From the NCBI RefSeq assembly GCF_006716185.1, contig NZ_VFOP01000001.1, positions 1,798,001 through 1,862,000 of the forward strand: DNA of 64,000 nucleotides, in the 5' to 3' direction. A model generated the notes under the pieces. The model saw nothing but the letters and a program-made list of their open reading frames with translations, ran no database searches and was not told where the DNA came from. Position 1 is the stretch's first letter. Each line of letters starts with the position of its first letter. Position numbers and translations under genes: made by a program. Below, in pieces: positions 7,419-15,475 of the stretch. The stretch is from Ornithinicoccus hortensis. Its GTDB lineage: Bacteria; Actinomycetota; Actinomycetes; Actinomycetales; Dermatophilaceae.

Positions 7419-10400
7419 ATGGCACTGAGCAACCGCGACCGCATCAACAAGATGTTCGAGATCATGGCGCCGGCCCTGGATGACTTCATCTCGGCGCAGA
7501 TCGGGGCGGTACATGCCGCTGCTGGGCCGAAGTGGGCGGAGCTGGTCCGGGCCAAGGACGGCGCTGGGTCAGAGAAAGACTATGACCCTCGCGATCCGCA
7601 GGTCCAGTTCCGGATGCTGACCGAGAAGAACATCTGCACCAAGGTCAAGCAGGGCTGGTACCCGTTCAGCGATGCGCTCGGCCGGACTGGCGAATCGTTC
7701 GCCAGCGAGCTCCGGGATGTGCGGAACACGTGGGCGCACAATGGGTCGTTCACCGACGACGACGCCTACCGGGCGCTCGACACGGGGGAGCGACTTCTCT
7801 CGCTGATCGGCGCTGCCGACGAGGCCGCGCAGGTGAAGGACGTTCGCCTCAACCTGCGCCGTGTCACCGCGGACAAGGACGACAAGCGCTCGCTCAAGAC
7901 CGCGGCCGGGGACAACCCCGAGGCCGAAGGTCTCAAGCCGTGGCGTGAGGTGCTCCAGCCGCACGATGATGTCGCGACCGGCAACTTCCATGCGTCTGAA
8001 TTCGCGGCTGATCTCTACAAGGTCGCGACCGGCGGCGAGGTCGACTCGGACTACGCCGACCCCGTCGAGTTCTTCAAACGCACCTACCTCACTGAAGGTC
8101 TCAGCGACCTCATCGGTCGCGCGGTGCGCCGCCTCTCCGGGGACGAGAACGCGTCGCCGGTCATCAACCTGCAGACCAACTTCGGTGGCGGCAAGACGCA
8201 CTCGATGCTGTCGCTGTGGCACGTCGCCGCTGGCCTGCCCGTGGGCGACTACCCGCAAGAGACACAAGAGTTGCTCCTTGCCAACGACTACAAGGGCGAC
8301 AAAGTCAACCGCGTCGCCATCGTCGGCAACCACACCAGCCCGTCCGGTGTCATCAAGGACGACGGCACCCAGGTCAACACGATCTGGGGCGAACTCGCCT
8401 GGCAACTCGGCGGCGCCGAAGCGTATGCGGTTGTCGCCAATGCCGATCGGGACCGGACGCTTCCTGGCGACGCACTGCACGAGCTCTTGAAGAAGTACGC
8501 ACCTGCTGTCATCTTGATCGATGAGTGGGTTGCCTATGCACGCTCTCTCGTTGGACGCGACGATCTTGCTGGTGGCACGTTCGACGATCAGTTCACGTTC
8601 GCTCAGTCGTTGACCGAGGCGTCGAAGGGCACGCCAGGGGTGTTGCTGGCGATCTCGATCCCTGCCTCGGAGAGTGGGGACGACTCGGAGATCGCGACTG
8701 GGAATGCCGAGGAGGTCGGCGGGGCCAATGGCTTGGAGGCTCTCAAGCGGCTCCAGAACGTGGTCCGTCGCGTGGCCGACCAGTGGCGTCCGGCGTCCTC
8801 GGACGAGGCGTACCACATCGTCAAGCAGCGGCTCTTCAAACAGCCCGACGCCGCCGCACTCGCCACGATCGGCGCCACCGCACGGGCATACGTCGAGATG
8901 TACCGCAAGTACACCGACGACTTCCCCCGCGGGGCTCGCGACGCGTCGTACGAGGACCGCATCAAGCGCACATATCCGATCCACCCCGAGCTGTTCGACA
9001 CGCTCTATGAGGAATGGTCGTCACTGGAGCGGTTCCAGCGCACCCGTGGCGTGCTGCGCCTGATGAGCACCGTTATCCACGCACTCTGGACGGGCGAGGA
9101 CGCCTCGCCGCTGATCATGCCCGGGTCGATCCCGCTCGCCACGGCGGACGTGAACGCTGAGCTGACCCAGTACCTCCAGGACTCGTGGAAGGCGATCATC
9201 GACGCCGATGTCGATGGCCCGAACTCCGAGCCGGGACGCATCGACAAGGAGAAGCCGCTCTTCGGGCAGCGTGCGTTGACGAAGCGTCTGGCGCGGACCG
9301 TGTTCTTCGGGGCCGCGCCGACGATCGCGCCGGGCTCGACCCACAAGGGCATCGGCACTCAGCGAGTGTTCCTCGGCACCGCCGTACCCGGTGACGTGCC
9401 CGGCAACTTCCACGCCGCGCTGACGCAGCTCGGTGACCGGGCGACGTACTTCTACTCCGGCTCGGGCAAGCACTGGTACGACCTGCAGCCCAACATCACC
9501 CGAACGGCGAAGGACCAGGCCGAGCGCCTCCACAAGGAGGACGTCTGGGCCGAGATCGTGCGCCGGCTCCAGGGCCAGGGACGCACCCGGGGTGACTTCG
9601 CCGGCGTACACGTGTGCCCAGAGACGAATGCCGACATCCCGGACACCGACGAGGCACGGCTGGTGATCCTCCACCCGAAGGTCGCGCACAAGGGCAAGAA
9701 GGACTCCGAGGCCAAGGAGTTCGCACACAAGGCGACCGAACAGCGGGGGAGTGCCAACCGGACCAACCGGAACACGGTGGTCTACCTTGCCGCCGACGAG
9801 GCCCGCCGCGAAGAGCTGGATGCCGCGACGCGGGACTACCTCGGCTGGAAGCACGTCCTCGACAACGAGGCCGACCTCGACCTGACCCAGAACCAGAAGA
9901 ACCAGGCAGCCCAACGCCGCGACCAGGCCGACCAGACCGTGACCTCGCGGCTGCTGCAGACCTTCACCTGGGCGCTCGTACCCATGCAGCCCGACCCGGG
10001 CTCGCCGTTCCTCATCCGCGAGACCAAGGTCGAGGGCCAGTCCGAATCTCTCGCGGAACGCGTGTCACGGCGTCTCGGGAACGACGGGGACCTGTCCACA
10101 CGCCAAGCAGCCGCCACGATCCGGCTGGCGATCAGCAACGTGCCGCAGATCTGGAAGGACGGCCACGTTTCACTCGGCGCACTCTGGGGCCTGTACGCGC
10201 AGTACCCCTATATGCCTCGGTTGCGTGACCGGAAGGTGCTCGACGAAGGCATCGTCGACCTCCCGATGATCTGGCAGACCGACGCATTCGCCCTTGCGAC
10301 CGGGTACGACGAGGACGCGGGACGCTACATCGGACTGTGGACCCCGGAGGACAAGGGGCCGGCGCCGGTTGCCACGGACACGCTGCTGCTGGTCCGCCCG

Positions 10401-10778
10401 GATGTTGCCACCAAGCAGCGTGAGGCGGAGTCTGCAGCGAAGGCGTCGCCCGAAGAGCAGGTCGCAGATCTCATCGATCAGCACGGGGGGACTGCAGAGC
10501 GCGACCCGTCGGCACCGAGGGTCGACGTTGTCTACCCGAAGGCCAAGACTCGCTTCTTCGGCGTCAAGACCCTCAACTCCAGCAAGATCGCGATCGACTT
10601 CAAGAACATCGCCGACGAGGTCATCGCCAACCTCCGCGCCGACGACGGCACCGAGCTGACCGTCCGCATTGAGATCGAAGCCACCAACACCAGCGGGTTC
10701 GAGGACGGCAAGATCCGTACCGTCTCGGAGAACGCCAAGACGTTGAAGTTCGATCAGTCCGGGTTCGAGGAAAGCTGA
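7419..10778 (+). CDS. Swt1-type HEPN-DUF499 AAA+ ATPase of the defence operon (gene 4)
   Basis: 1119 residues, starting one base after the stop of gene 3. The N-terminal ~130 residues form a HEPN domain of the Swt1 type, with the RNase signature R-N-T-W-A-H at 102-107. The DUF499 ATPase (COG1483) follows: Walker A NFGGGKTHS near 254-262 and Walker B ILIDEW near 365-370. The C-terminal third is probably a substrate or partner platform. DUF499 ATPases occur with DUF1156 methylases in defence islands. The intact HEPN motif suggests RNA cleavage when the ATPase senses infection, which is inference. No frameshift or truncation is visible. Confidence 0.9.
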   Translation: MALSNRDRINKMFEIMAPALDDFISAQIGAVHAAAGPKWAELVRAKDGAGSEKDYDPRDPQVQFRMLTEKNICTKVKQGWYPFSDALGRTGESFASELRDVRNTWAHNGSFTDDDAYRALDTGERLLSLIGAADEAAQVKDVRLNLRRVTADKDDKRSLKTAAGDNPEAEGLKPWREVLQPHDDVATGNFHASEFAADLYKVATGGEVDSDYADPVEFFKRTYLTEGLSDLIGRAVRRLSGDENASPVINLQTNFGGGKTHSMLSLWHVAAGLPVGDYPQETQELLLANDYKGDKVNRVAIVGNHTSPSGVIKDDGTQVNTIWGELAWQLGGAEAYAVVANADRDRTLPGDALHELLKKYAPAVILIDEWVAYARSLVGRDDLAGGTFDDQFTFAQSLTEASKGTPGVLLAISIPASESGDDSEIATGNAEEVGGANGLEALKRLQNVVRRVADQWRPASSDEAYHIVKQRLFKQPDAAALATIGATARAYVEMYRKYTDDFPRGARDASYEDRIKRTYPIHPELFDTLYEEWSSLERFQRTRGVLRLMSTVIHALWTGEDASPLIMPGSIPLATADVNAELTQYLQDSWKAIIDADVDGPNSEPGRIDKEKPLFGQRALTKRLARTVFFGAAPTIAPGSTHKGIGTQRVFLGTAVPGDVPGNFHAALTQLGDRATYFYSGSGKHWYDLQPNITRTAKDQAERLHKEDVWAEIVRRLQGQGRTRGDFAGVHVCPETNADIPDTDEARLVILHPKVAHKGKKDSEAKEFAHKATEQRGSANRTNRNTVVYLAADEARREELDAATRDYLGWKHVLDNEADLDLTQNQKNQAAQRRDQADQTVTSRLLQTFTWALVPMQPDPGSPFLIRETKVEGQSESLAERVSRRLGNDGDLSTRQAAATIRLAISNVPQIWKDGHVSLGALWGLYAQYPYMPRLRDRKVLDEGIVDLPMIWQTDAFALATGYDEDAGRYIGLWTPEDKGPAPVATDTLLLVRPDVATKQREAESAAKASPEEQVADLIDQHGGTAERDPSAPRVDVVYPKAKTRFFGVKTLNSSKIAIDFKNIADEVIANLRADDGTELTVRIEIEATNTSGFEDGKIRTVSENAKTLKFDQSGFEES

Positions 10779-10802
10779 ACGAGAAGGCGAGCAAAGGGAA
10801 CG

Positions 10803-11423
10803 ATGTCTGATCCAGACGATCCGATCAGCCAGTCGACTCAGCGATTCCTCGCAGGCGACATGTCTGACGAACTTGAACGACACTGCCGCAACGTTGGACG
10901 AATCGCCGTCGAATTCGCCTGCCTCGAGGAGCGCATCGGGAAAGTGCGCGCGGCTCTCGATCCGGGTGCCCGAGCGTCCCAGGACTATATGAAGCATGTC
11001 GCCTCCGTGGGCGCGCTCAAGCAGGCGTTCAAAGAGTTGAAGCGTTCGAGCATCGTGGACATCGATACCGCGGACATCGAGGAGTCGTACTGGCGCTTCA
11101 AGCAGGAGCGGGACCGCTTTGCGCACGCCGCCGTCGGTTCCACGATGGAACAGCGGGCCGACGGGGTCCACGAGTTGATGAACAATCGCCTGAAGCATGC
11201 AAAGAGCGCTGCTATCACGGATCTCCCGAGCGATGACGAGGCCGACGAGCTGGTCAGGGAGATCCGCGCGGTGCAACTCAAACTGTTCTTTGAGCCGTCG
11301 CGGCTCATGATTCTCCACGCGAATCGGCATTCCGCTGACGTAGCGAAGCAGACGCTTGCACAGGTTGTCGAGGCTCCGGGCCGCGTCGCTCGGGAGGCGA
11401 TCGCGCGCATTTGGCGCGACTGA
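10803..11423 (+). CDS. Small HEPN-like protein closing the defence operon (gene 5)
   Basis: 206 residues from ATG 10803, 24 nt after gene 4, with an AAGGGA ribosome site. No named family is recognised. It is predicted all-helical. Residues 103-108 read R-D-R-F-A-H in the context RFKQERDRFAHAAVG, which fits the R-x4-H motif of HEPN RNases at the expected place late in a helical bundle. The upstream block VEFACLEERIGKVRAALD resembles the first helix of such proteins. Co-directional, closely spaced genes suggest it belongs to the operon as an accessory toxin or partner. GC is slightly lower than in core genes. Confidence 0.65.
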   Translation: MSDPDDPISQSTQRFLAGDMSDELERHCRNVGRIAVEFACLEERIGKVRAALDPGARASQDYMKHVASVGALKQAFKELKRSSIVDIDTADIEESYWRFKQERDRFAHAAVGSTMEQRADGVHELMNNRLKHAKSAAITDLPSDDEADELVREIRAVQLKLFFEPSRLMILHANRHSADVAKQTLAQVVEAPGRVAREAIARIWRD

Positions 11424-11488
11424 CTGACAGGTGTCCGCGTACGTCACACTGTCACGCGGGCTGGTCGGGATGTCCATGCGGGCAAGGG

Positions 11489-11512
11489 GAGCTTCGGATC
11501 GATCCGAAGCTC
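11489..11512. terminator. Perfect 24-bp palindrome between converging genes
   Basis: Half-site GAGCTTCGGATC followed immediately by its exact complement. It lies between the defence operon (plus) and the integrase stop (minus), overlapping the last bases of the integrase frame. It could be a bidirectional hairpin terminator, although no T-tract follows, or a protein-binding site linked to recombination. Confidence 0.5.
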
Positions 11513-12686
11513 AAGGAGCGTTGCACGCGGCAGGTGCTCGAGCACCTGCCTCCTTGTGATCTGTCAACGCCGAGTCGACCGCAGTACGGGTCCGTTCGTC
11601 GCTACTCGGCATCAGATGCGTGTAGGTGCGCAGCGTGAAGCCGGGGTCGCTGTGCCCGAGGTACTCGGATACTGCGCGGATCGACTCGCCGGCGTCCAGC
11701 AAGACTGAGGCGTACCAGTGGCGAAGGGCGTGCATGCCGTTCTCGCGGGTGGGCACGACTCCCGCGGTCGCCTGAGCGCGACGCCAGAGGTTGCCGTTGA
11801 AGTAGTTGCGGTTGAGGGGGCGGCGTTCGCGGGTGGTGAGCACGAGCGGTACGCGCACGCTCTCGCCGCTGTTGAGCGTCCGCCACGGCAGTTCCACAGG
11901 CATGGCCCGGAATCGCGCGAGGTATGAGCTCAGCTCGTCGGCGACGGTCTTCGGGAGCGGGACGGTTCGGGTCTTGCGGCCCTTCGGCAGCGAGAACACC
12001 AGCTTGTTGCCGGCGAGGATCTTGACCTGGCGGCGTACTTCGACGGTGCCGCGGAGGAAGTCAACGTCGTCGGGGGAGAGGCCGAAGACCTCGCCCTGCC
12101 GCAGGCCGAGGCCCGACCCGAGAGTGACGGCGATCTGGTAGCGCTCCGGAAGGGCGTCGTGCATCGCGCTGACCCATTCGGCGGGCCAGGGCACGACCTT
12201 GCGGCGTACGACCTTGGGGCGTGCAACTGAGCCGGCCTTGCACGGGTTCTTGGCGATCAGGTCGTCGTCGACCGCGGCGCCGAAGATCGCCGACACGTTG
12301 GAGAGGATCATCCGCTTGTAGGTGTCGGACAGGTCCATCGACGCGATCAGGCGTTGGATCGTCGACGGCTTGATCTGCCGGAGCTGCATCTGCCCGAGGA
12401 TGGGAAGCACATGGAGGCGCAGTCGCAGTTCGGTCGCCTCGTACGTCGTCTCCTCGAAGGTGCGGCCGGCCAGCCACTCGGCGGCGTACTCGCTGAACGT
12501 CACGCGCCCGGCGTCGACGTCGATGTAGGTGCCGCGGAGCTTGTCAGCCTCGACGGTGTTGCGGAACCTCTCCGCCTCGCCCTTTCGGCGGAAGCTCTTG
12601 CGGCGTTGTCGGTTGTCGAGATCGCGGTAGTTGACGACGTAGCGCGGGCTGCCGTCATTCGCCTTCGTGGTGGTCAGGCTGGCCAT
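11511..12686 (-). CDS. int: Tyrosine recombinase (phage-type integrase)
   Basis: 391 residues from ATG 12684-12686, with a GAGGAG ribosome site. Site-specific recombinase of the lambda-integrase family that would insert and excise the mobile region. An N-terminal Arm-binding segment (RYVVNYRDLDNRQRRKSFRR) is followed by a SAM-like core-binding domain (about 65-150) and a catalytic domain with the full set: R196 in LGLRQGEV, H319 and R322 in HALRHWYAS, H345 in YLGHSD, and the nucleophile Y355 in RTYTHLM. Apparently intact. It points away from the genes at 12.8-21 kb, which probably form its cargo. No duplicated attachment core was found by eye. Confidence 0.92.
   Translation of the reverse strand: MASLTTTKANDGSPRYVVNYRDLDNRQRRKSFRRKGEAERFRNTVEADKLRGTYIDVDAGRVTFSEYAAEWLAGRTFEETTYEATELRLRLHVLPILGQMQLRQIKPSTIQRLIASMDLSDTYKRMILSNVSAIFGAAVDDDLIAKNPCKAGSVARPKVVRRKVVPWPAEWVSAMHDALPERYQIAVTLGSGLGLRQGEVFGLSPDDVDFLRGTVEVRRQVKILAGNKLVFSLPKGRKTRTVPLPKTVADELSSYLARFRAMPVELPWRTLNSGESVRVPLVLTTRERRPLNRNYFNGNLWRRAQATAGVVPTRENGMHALRHWYASVLLDAGESIRAVSEYLGHSDPGFTLRTYTHLMPSSDERTRTAVDSALTDHKEAGARAPAACNAP
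11529..11550. repeat. Perfect 22-bp palindrome inside the integrase 3' end
   Basis: Half-site GGCAGGTGCTC plus its exact complement, inside the codons for the integrase C-terminal tail (EAGARAPAA). Two perfect palindromes within 62 bp suggest a terminator pair or a recombination-associated site. Function is not determined. Confidence 0.5.
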
Positions 12687-12789
12687 GGCTGCTCCTCTCG
12701 GGGTCTGGCCACGGTAGATCTGAGCAGTGATCGCGTCGAGACTTCGTGGTGGTTGCTCGGGAACACTCCGTGTTGTTCGCCGTTGCCGA

Positions 12790-13206
12790 TCACGGTGGCG
12801 TCTCCGAGTCCAACGCGAGCAACACGGTGTGGGCTTCGTCCATGCTCAGATTGGCTGGAACGCCGGTGTCCACCGAGATTGTCAACCAGTTGCGGAGCTC
12901 GTCGACATCCTGCGTCGTAGACCTCATCGCCCCGATCGCGTTCAGTGCGTCAGCAAGGACACCCGCCTCGGTCTTGTTGAGCCCGATCGGTTGGTGGAGC
13001 GCCAAGCGGTGGCGGAGCTTGCGGCGGACCGACTCGAGGCTCGTCGTCGCGGTCGGCCATCGGCAGGTCCAGCACACCCAGGAGCCGCCACGCTTCGCGG
13101 GCAGCTTGAATATGCGGTCGCCGACGGCGATCGGTCCGCCACAGAGGGTGCACGGGCTCTCCCACTTGGCGGCGATGCCGTGGGTCTCCACCCAAGACTG
13201 TGCCAT
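12790..13206 (-). CDS. Small protein with a double CxxC zinc finger, function unknown
   Basis: 138 residues. The N-terminus carries CTLCGG and WVCWTCRW, two CxxC pairs spaced as a single zinc-binding module. The C-terminal half is helical and acidic. A TACTCT -10 at 13213-13218 (minus strand) lies 6 nt before the ATG, so it is probably leaderless and divergent from the XRE regulator. It lies upstream of the integrase in the same direction, so it may be a recombination or regulatory accessory of the element. No function is assigned. Confidence 0.7.
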   Translation of the reverse strand: MAQSWVETHGIAAKWESPCTLCGGPIAVGDRIFKLPAKRGGSWVCWTCRWPTATTSLESVRRKLRHRLALHQPIGLNKTEAGVLADALNAIGAMRSTTQDVDELRNWLTISVDTGVPANLSMDEAHTVLLALDSETPP

Positions 13207-13212
13207 GACCGG

Positions 13213-13228
13213 AGAGTACTACTAGTAG
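13213..13228. promoter_or_regulatory. Divergent promoter with the CTACTAGTAG palindrome
   Basis: The perfect 10-bp palindrome CTACTAGTAG (13219-13228) abuts the minus-strand -10 TACTCT (13213-13218) of the Zn-finger gene and lies 22 bp before the XRE gene. This is a natural operator position for the adjacent XRE protein to control both genes. Binding is inferred. Confidence 0.45.
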
Positions 13229-13250
13229 GGCAGACATCGACGCCCTTTCA

Positions 13251-13523
13251 GTGTGGCATCGGCTCGTGCCGATTCGCCCTTCACAAACGCCTGAGGATGC
13301 TGCTGCACGCTGGGCCGAGGTCCGAGCACAGGTGGGGAGTCGGGTTCGTACGTTGAGGACCGCCGCCGGCCTCACGCAGGAAGCCTTGGCGCTCGAGTCG
13401 GGGTTGAGTCGGAACCAGCTCATCGAGCTGGAGCACGGGCGCCGAGGGCTGCTGTTCGAGAGGCTCCCCGACCTCGCCGCCGTCCTCGATTGCGAGGTCG
13501 CAGACTTCTTCCGCGACGGCTGA
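13251..13523 (+). CDS. XRE-family HTH transcriptional regulator
   Basis: 90 residues from GTG 13251; an in-frame GTG at 13266 is an alternative start. The Cro/C1-type helix-turn-helix spans about 27-85: VGSRVRTLRTAAGLTQEALA, SGLSRNQLIELEHG and LPDLAAVLDCEVADFF. Single-domain regulators of this size commonly control their own divergent promoter, and the CTACTAGTAG palindrome just upstream is a plausible operator. It is adjacent to the integrase module, so control of element maintenance is likely but not shown. Confidence 0.85.
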   Translation: MWHRLVPIRPSQTPEDAAARWAEVRAQVGSRVRTLRTAAGLTQEALALESGLSRNQLIELEHGRRGLLFERLPDLAAVLDCEVADFFRDG

Positions 13524-13581
13524 CCGGGGTGGGTGTCGAATTGTCGCGTCGGTGCCGCGACAATCTGGTTCTGCGCCCCCG

Positions 13582-14220
13582 TCATCCCGTGATCGGCGTG
13601 ACGCGGTCGCGGCGCAGGTCGTCAAGGTGCTGCGCGAGCACTTCTGCTGAAACCGGTGCGTAGTCCCACCAGTCGACGCCCACATTGATGTGCCACGTCC
13701 CTTTCTTCGTACGCCGCTCCCGGAACGACTCGTGGACGTGTCCGTGCAGGAGCGGGATGCCTTCGTCGCGGAGTCGGAACTGGGCGTAGCGGTCCTCGTC
13801 GTGGCTGTCGCCGGCGTAGGGGAAGTGGGAGAGCAGGACGCGGGTCGCCGGCGCCTGCGGGCGCAGCGGCGGGAGCGTGGTGACCGCGAAGTCCATGACC
13901 GCGTTGAACCCGGCAGCGAGGTAGAGGTCGCGGTTCTTCCAGCCGTCCCGCATTCCAGCCCAGCAGGAGTCGTGGTTTCCGGCGATGAGGATCTTCGTGC
14001 CGACGAGCTGGTCGATGAGCGCGAGCGTGGCGTCCTTGCCGTGCATGTCGACGTCCCCGAGCACCCACACGGTGTCGTCGGGCTGGACGACGGAGTTCCA
14101 GTTGTGGACGAGCCGCGCGTTCATCTCGCTGACGGTCGGGAACGCGGCGCCGCGGGCGGGGGAGAGCTCCAGGAGGCGGCCGTGGCCGAAGTGCTGGTCG
14201 CTTGTGAACCAGGTGGTCAT
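13582..14220 (-). CDS. Calcineurin-like metallophosphoesterase
   Basis: 212 residues from ATG 14218-14220, preceded by a GGGAGA ribosome site; a longer frame to 14307 has no such signal and was not used. The di-metal phosphoesterase motifs are present in order: TSDQHFGH (D-x-H), VLGDVD, IAGNHDS (GNHD), LSHFPY and LLHGHVH (GHxH). This small family is common on phages and mobile elements as a phosphodiesterase or phosphatase with unknown natural substrate. All predicted metal ligands are present, so it is probably active. Confidence 0.88.
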   Translation of the reverse strand: MTTWFTSDQHFGHGRLLELSPARGAAFPTVSEMNARLVHNWNSVVQPDDTVWVLGDVDMHGKDATLALIDQLVGTKILIAGNHDSCWAGMRDGWKNRDLYLAAGFNAVMDFAVTTLPPLRPQAPATRVLLSHFPYAGDSHDEDRYAQFRLRDEGIPLLHGHVHESFRERRTKKGTWHINVGVDWWDYAPVSAEVLAQHLDDLRRDRVTPITG

Positions 14221-14390
14221 GGCGGTCTCCCTTCGTCGTGTGCGGCGAACCAGCCTGACAGGGCGTGCCTTGCTGCGCCACTCGGTTTCGGAAGTACCCG
14301 GCCGCAAGTGGGAACTGTTGCGTCGCTGACGCAGGAATCGGCGGGAAGAGTCGCCACCTCGCGGCTTACACAGGGTGCTCGTCGCGTGCG

Positions 14391-15185
14391 TCAGTGCTCG
14401 AAGCGGCTCGACCAGTCGTCGCTCGAGGGCGGGTCCAGAAGGCCTGCAGTTGTTGCCCTTATGAGCGCCGCTGTCAGTCGCTCGTCGAGTCGGTCGACGG
14501 TGGCGCGCCAGACATCCGAGCCGAGCGCCTCGCCCATCGAGCGGAAGGCGTCCACGGCGACTGAGGCGCAGCGCAACTCCAGAGTGTCGCCGAGGCTTCG
14601 AGGAGATCGGAGCAGATGGTATCGGTCGCTCCCCACGACGACGTAGGGAGCAGCGCTCGCCTGGGTGGCGTGACTGGTCGCGGTCTCACTCAGCCACGCC
14701 ACGTATAGGTCGAAAGCCTTGGCAACCTTGAACCGATTCTCAATCTTCCATTCCCCGTCCACCGAACCTTCAGGGATTTCCTGTGCAGCGAGCTCGTCGA
14801 ACACCGCATCGAGCTCCGGCGACCACTCGGTGCGTCCGAGCTGTTTCTCCTGCTCGTTGGAGGCAGCTACCGCACTTTGGACATTTGCTGCCCAACGCTG
14901 GTGACTGCGACCCAAGGCGAAAAGGGCATCGTGACCGAGTTGTCGGAGCCACCTCATGCCCACGGCATGCTCCATGGCCGACCGAACCAGCGGATCGGCC
15001 ACACGGCCCAGCCCCTGGTCGTGCAGCACCAGAGCCGCGTTGATGCTGTCGACGCAGCGAACAAACCATGCGTGGGTGAGAGCGAGCTCAGAATCTGTAG
15101 TGACGGTGCGGAGGTCGCGGTCCGCCATGCGCGGCAACTCATTCAGTACGTCGCGCAGGGACTGACCACTCACGGGTTCAGACAT
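14391..15185 (-). CDS. Hypothetical all-helical protein, DUF5677-like
   Basis: 264 residues from ATG 15183-15185. The N-terminal segment ALVLHDQGLGRVADPLVRSA followed by MEHAVGMRWL resembles the helical core of DUF5677-type proteins (an Arg-x4-Glu-rich helix following an H-containing helix). The rest is helical with no catalytic motif I can name. A CACACT hexamer 6 nt upstream may be a weak leaderless -10. It lies in the integrase cargo region and its role is unknown. Confidence 0.65.
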   Translation of the reverse strand: MSEPVSGQSLRDVLNELPRMADRDLRTVTTDSELALTHAWFVRCVDSINAALVLHDQGLGRVADPLVRSAMEHAVGMRWLRQLGHDALFALGRSHQRWAANVQSAVAASNEQEKQLGRTEWSPELDAVFDELAAQEIPEGSVDGEWKIENRFKVAKAFDLYVAWLSETATSHATQASAAPYVVVGSDRYHLLRSPRSLGDTLELRCASVAVDAFRSMGEALGSDVWRATVDRLDERLTAALIRATTAGLLDPPSSDDWSSRFEH

Positions 15186-15280
15186 GGTTCAAGTGTGACT
15201 GGTTCCGGATGACGAGGCTGATGACGCTCAACGAAATTCCCCAGGGGTGCTCATCCGAAGGTCCCCACCCTGGGCGGTGG

Positions 15281-15475
15281 TCACCGTAGCGGTCGACGGG
15301 TGCCGGTCGCGGTCTGTCGCATGGCGTCGTTCCTAGCGCAGTGGTCGCGCAGGCGGTAGGACTCGCCGTCGAGGCCGAGCACCATCCTTCGGCGGAGGAG
15401 GCGGTCGCGCATGGCAGCGACGATGGTGTCGCCGAGGACCTCGCCCCAGGACGCGACGCCGCGCCGCTCACCCTC
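15281..15475 (-). pseudogene. Remnant of an IS21-family istB helper ATPase (C-terminal end only)
   Basis: The minus-strand frame encodes SWGEVLGDTIVAAMRDRLL followed by LGLDGESYRLRD, which matches the C-terminal signature of IstB ATPases (SEWGE...FGD...DRLLHR...GESYRL). Only about 60 residues remain. The Walker motifs and the istA transposase are absent, so this is a dead fragment. It abuts the 3' end of the HNH gene and records an earlier IS21-type insertion and deletion. Confidence 0.7.

Noticed and set aside
956-11423. Assignment of the operon to a complete DISARM or helicase-methylase-ATPase system
   Set aside because: No SNF2/DEAD helicase motifs, PLD nuclease or DUF3780 protein are present; only the methylase and DUF499 components match.
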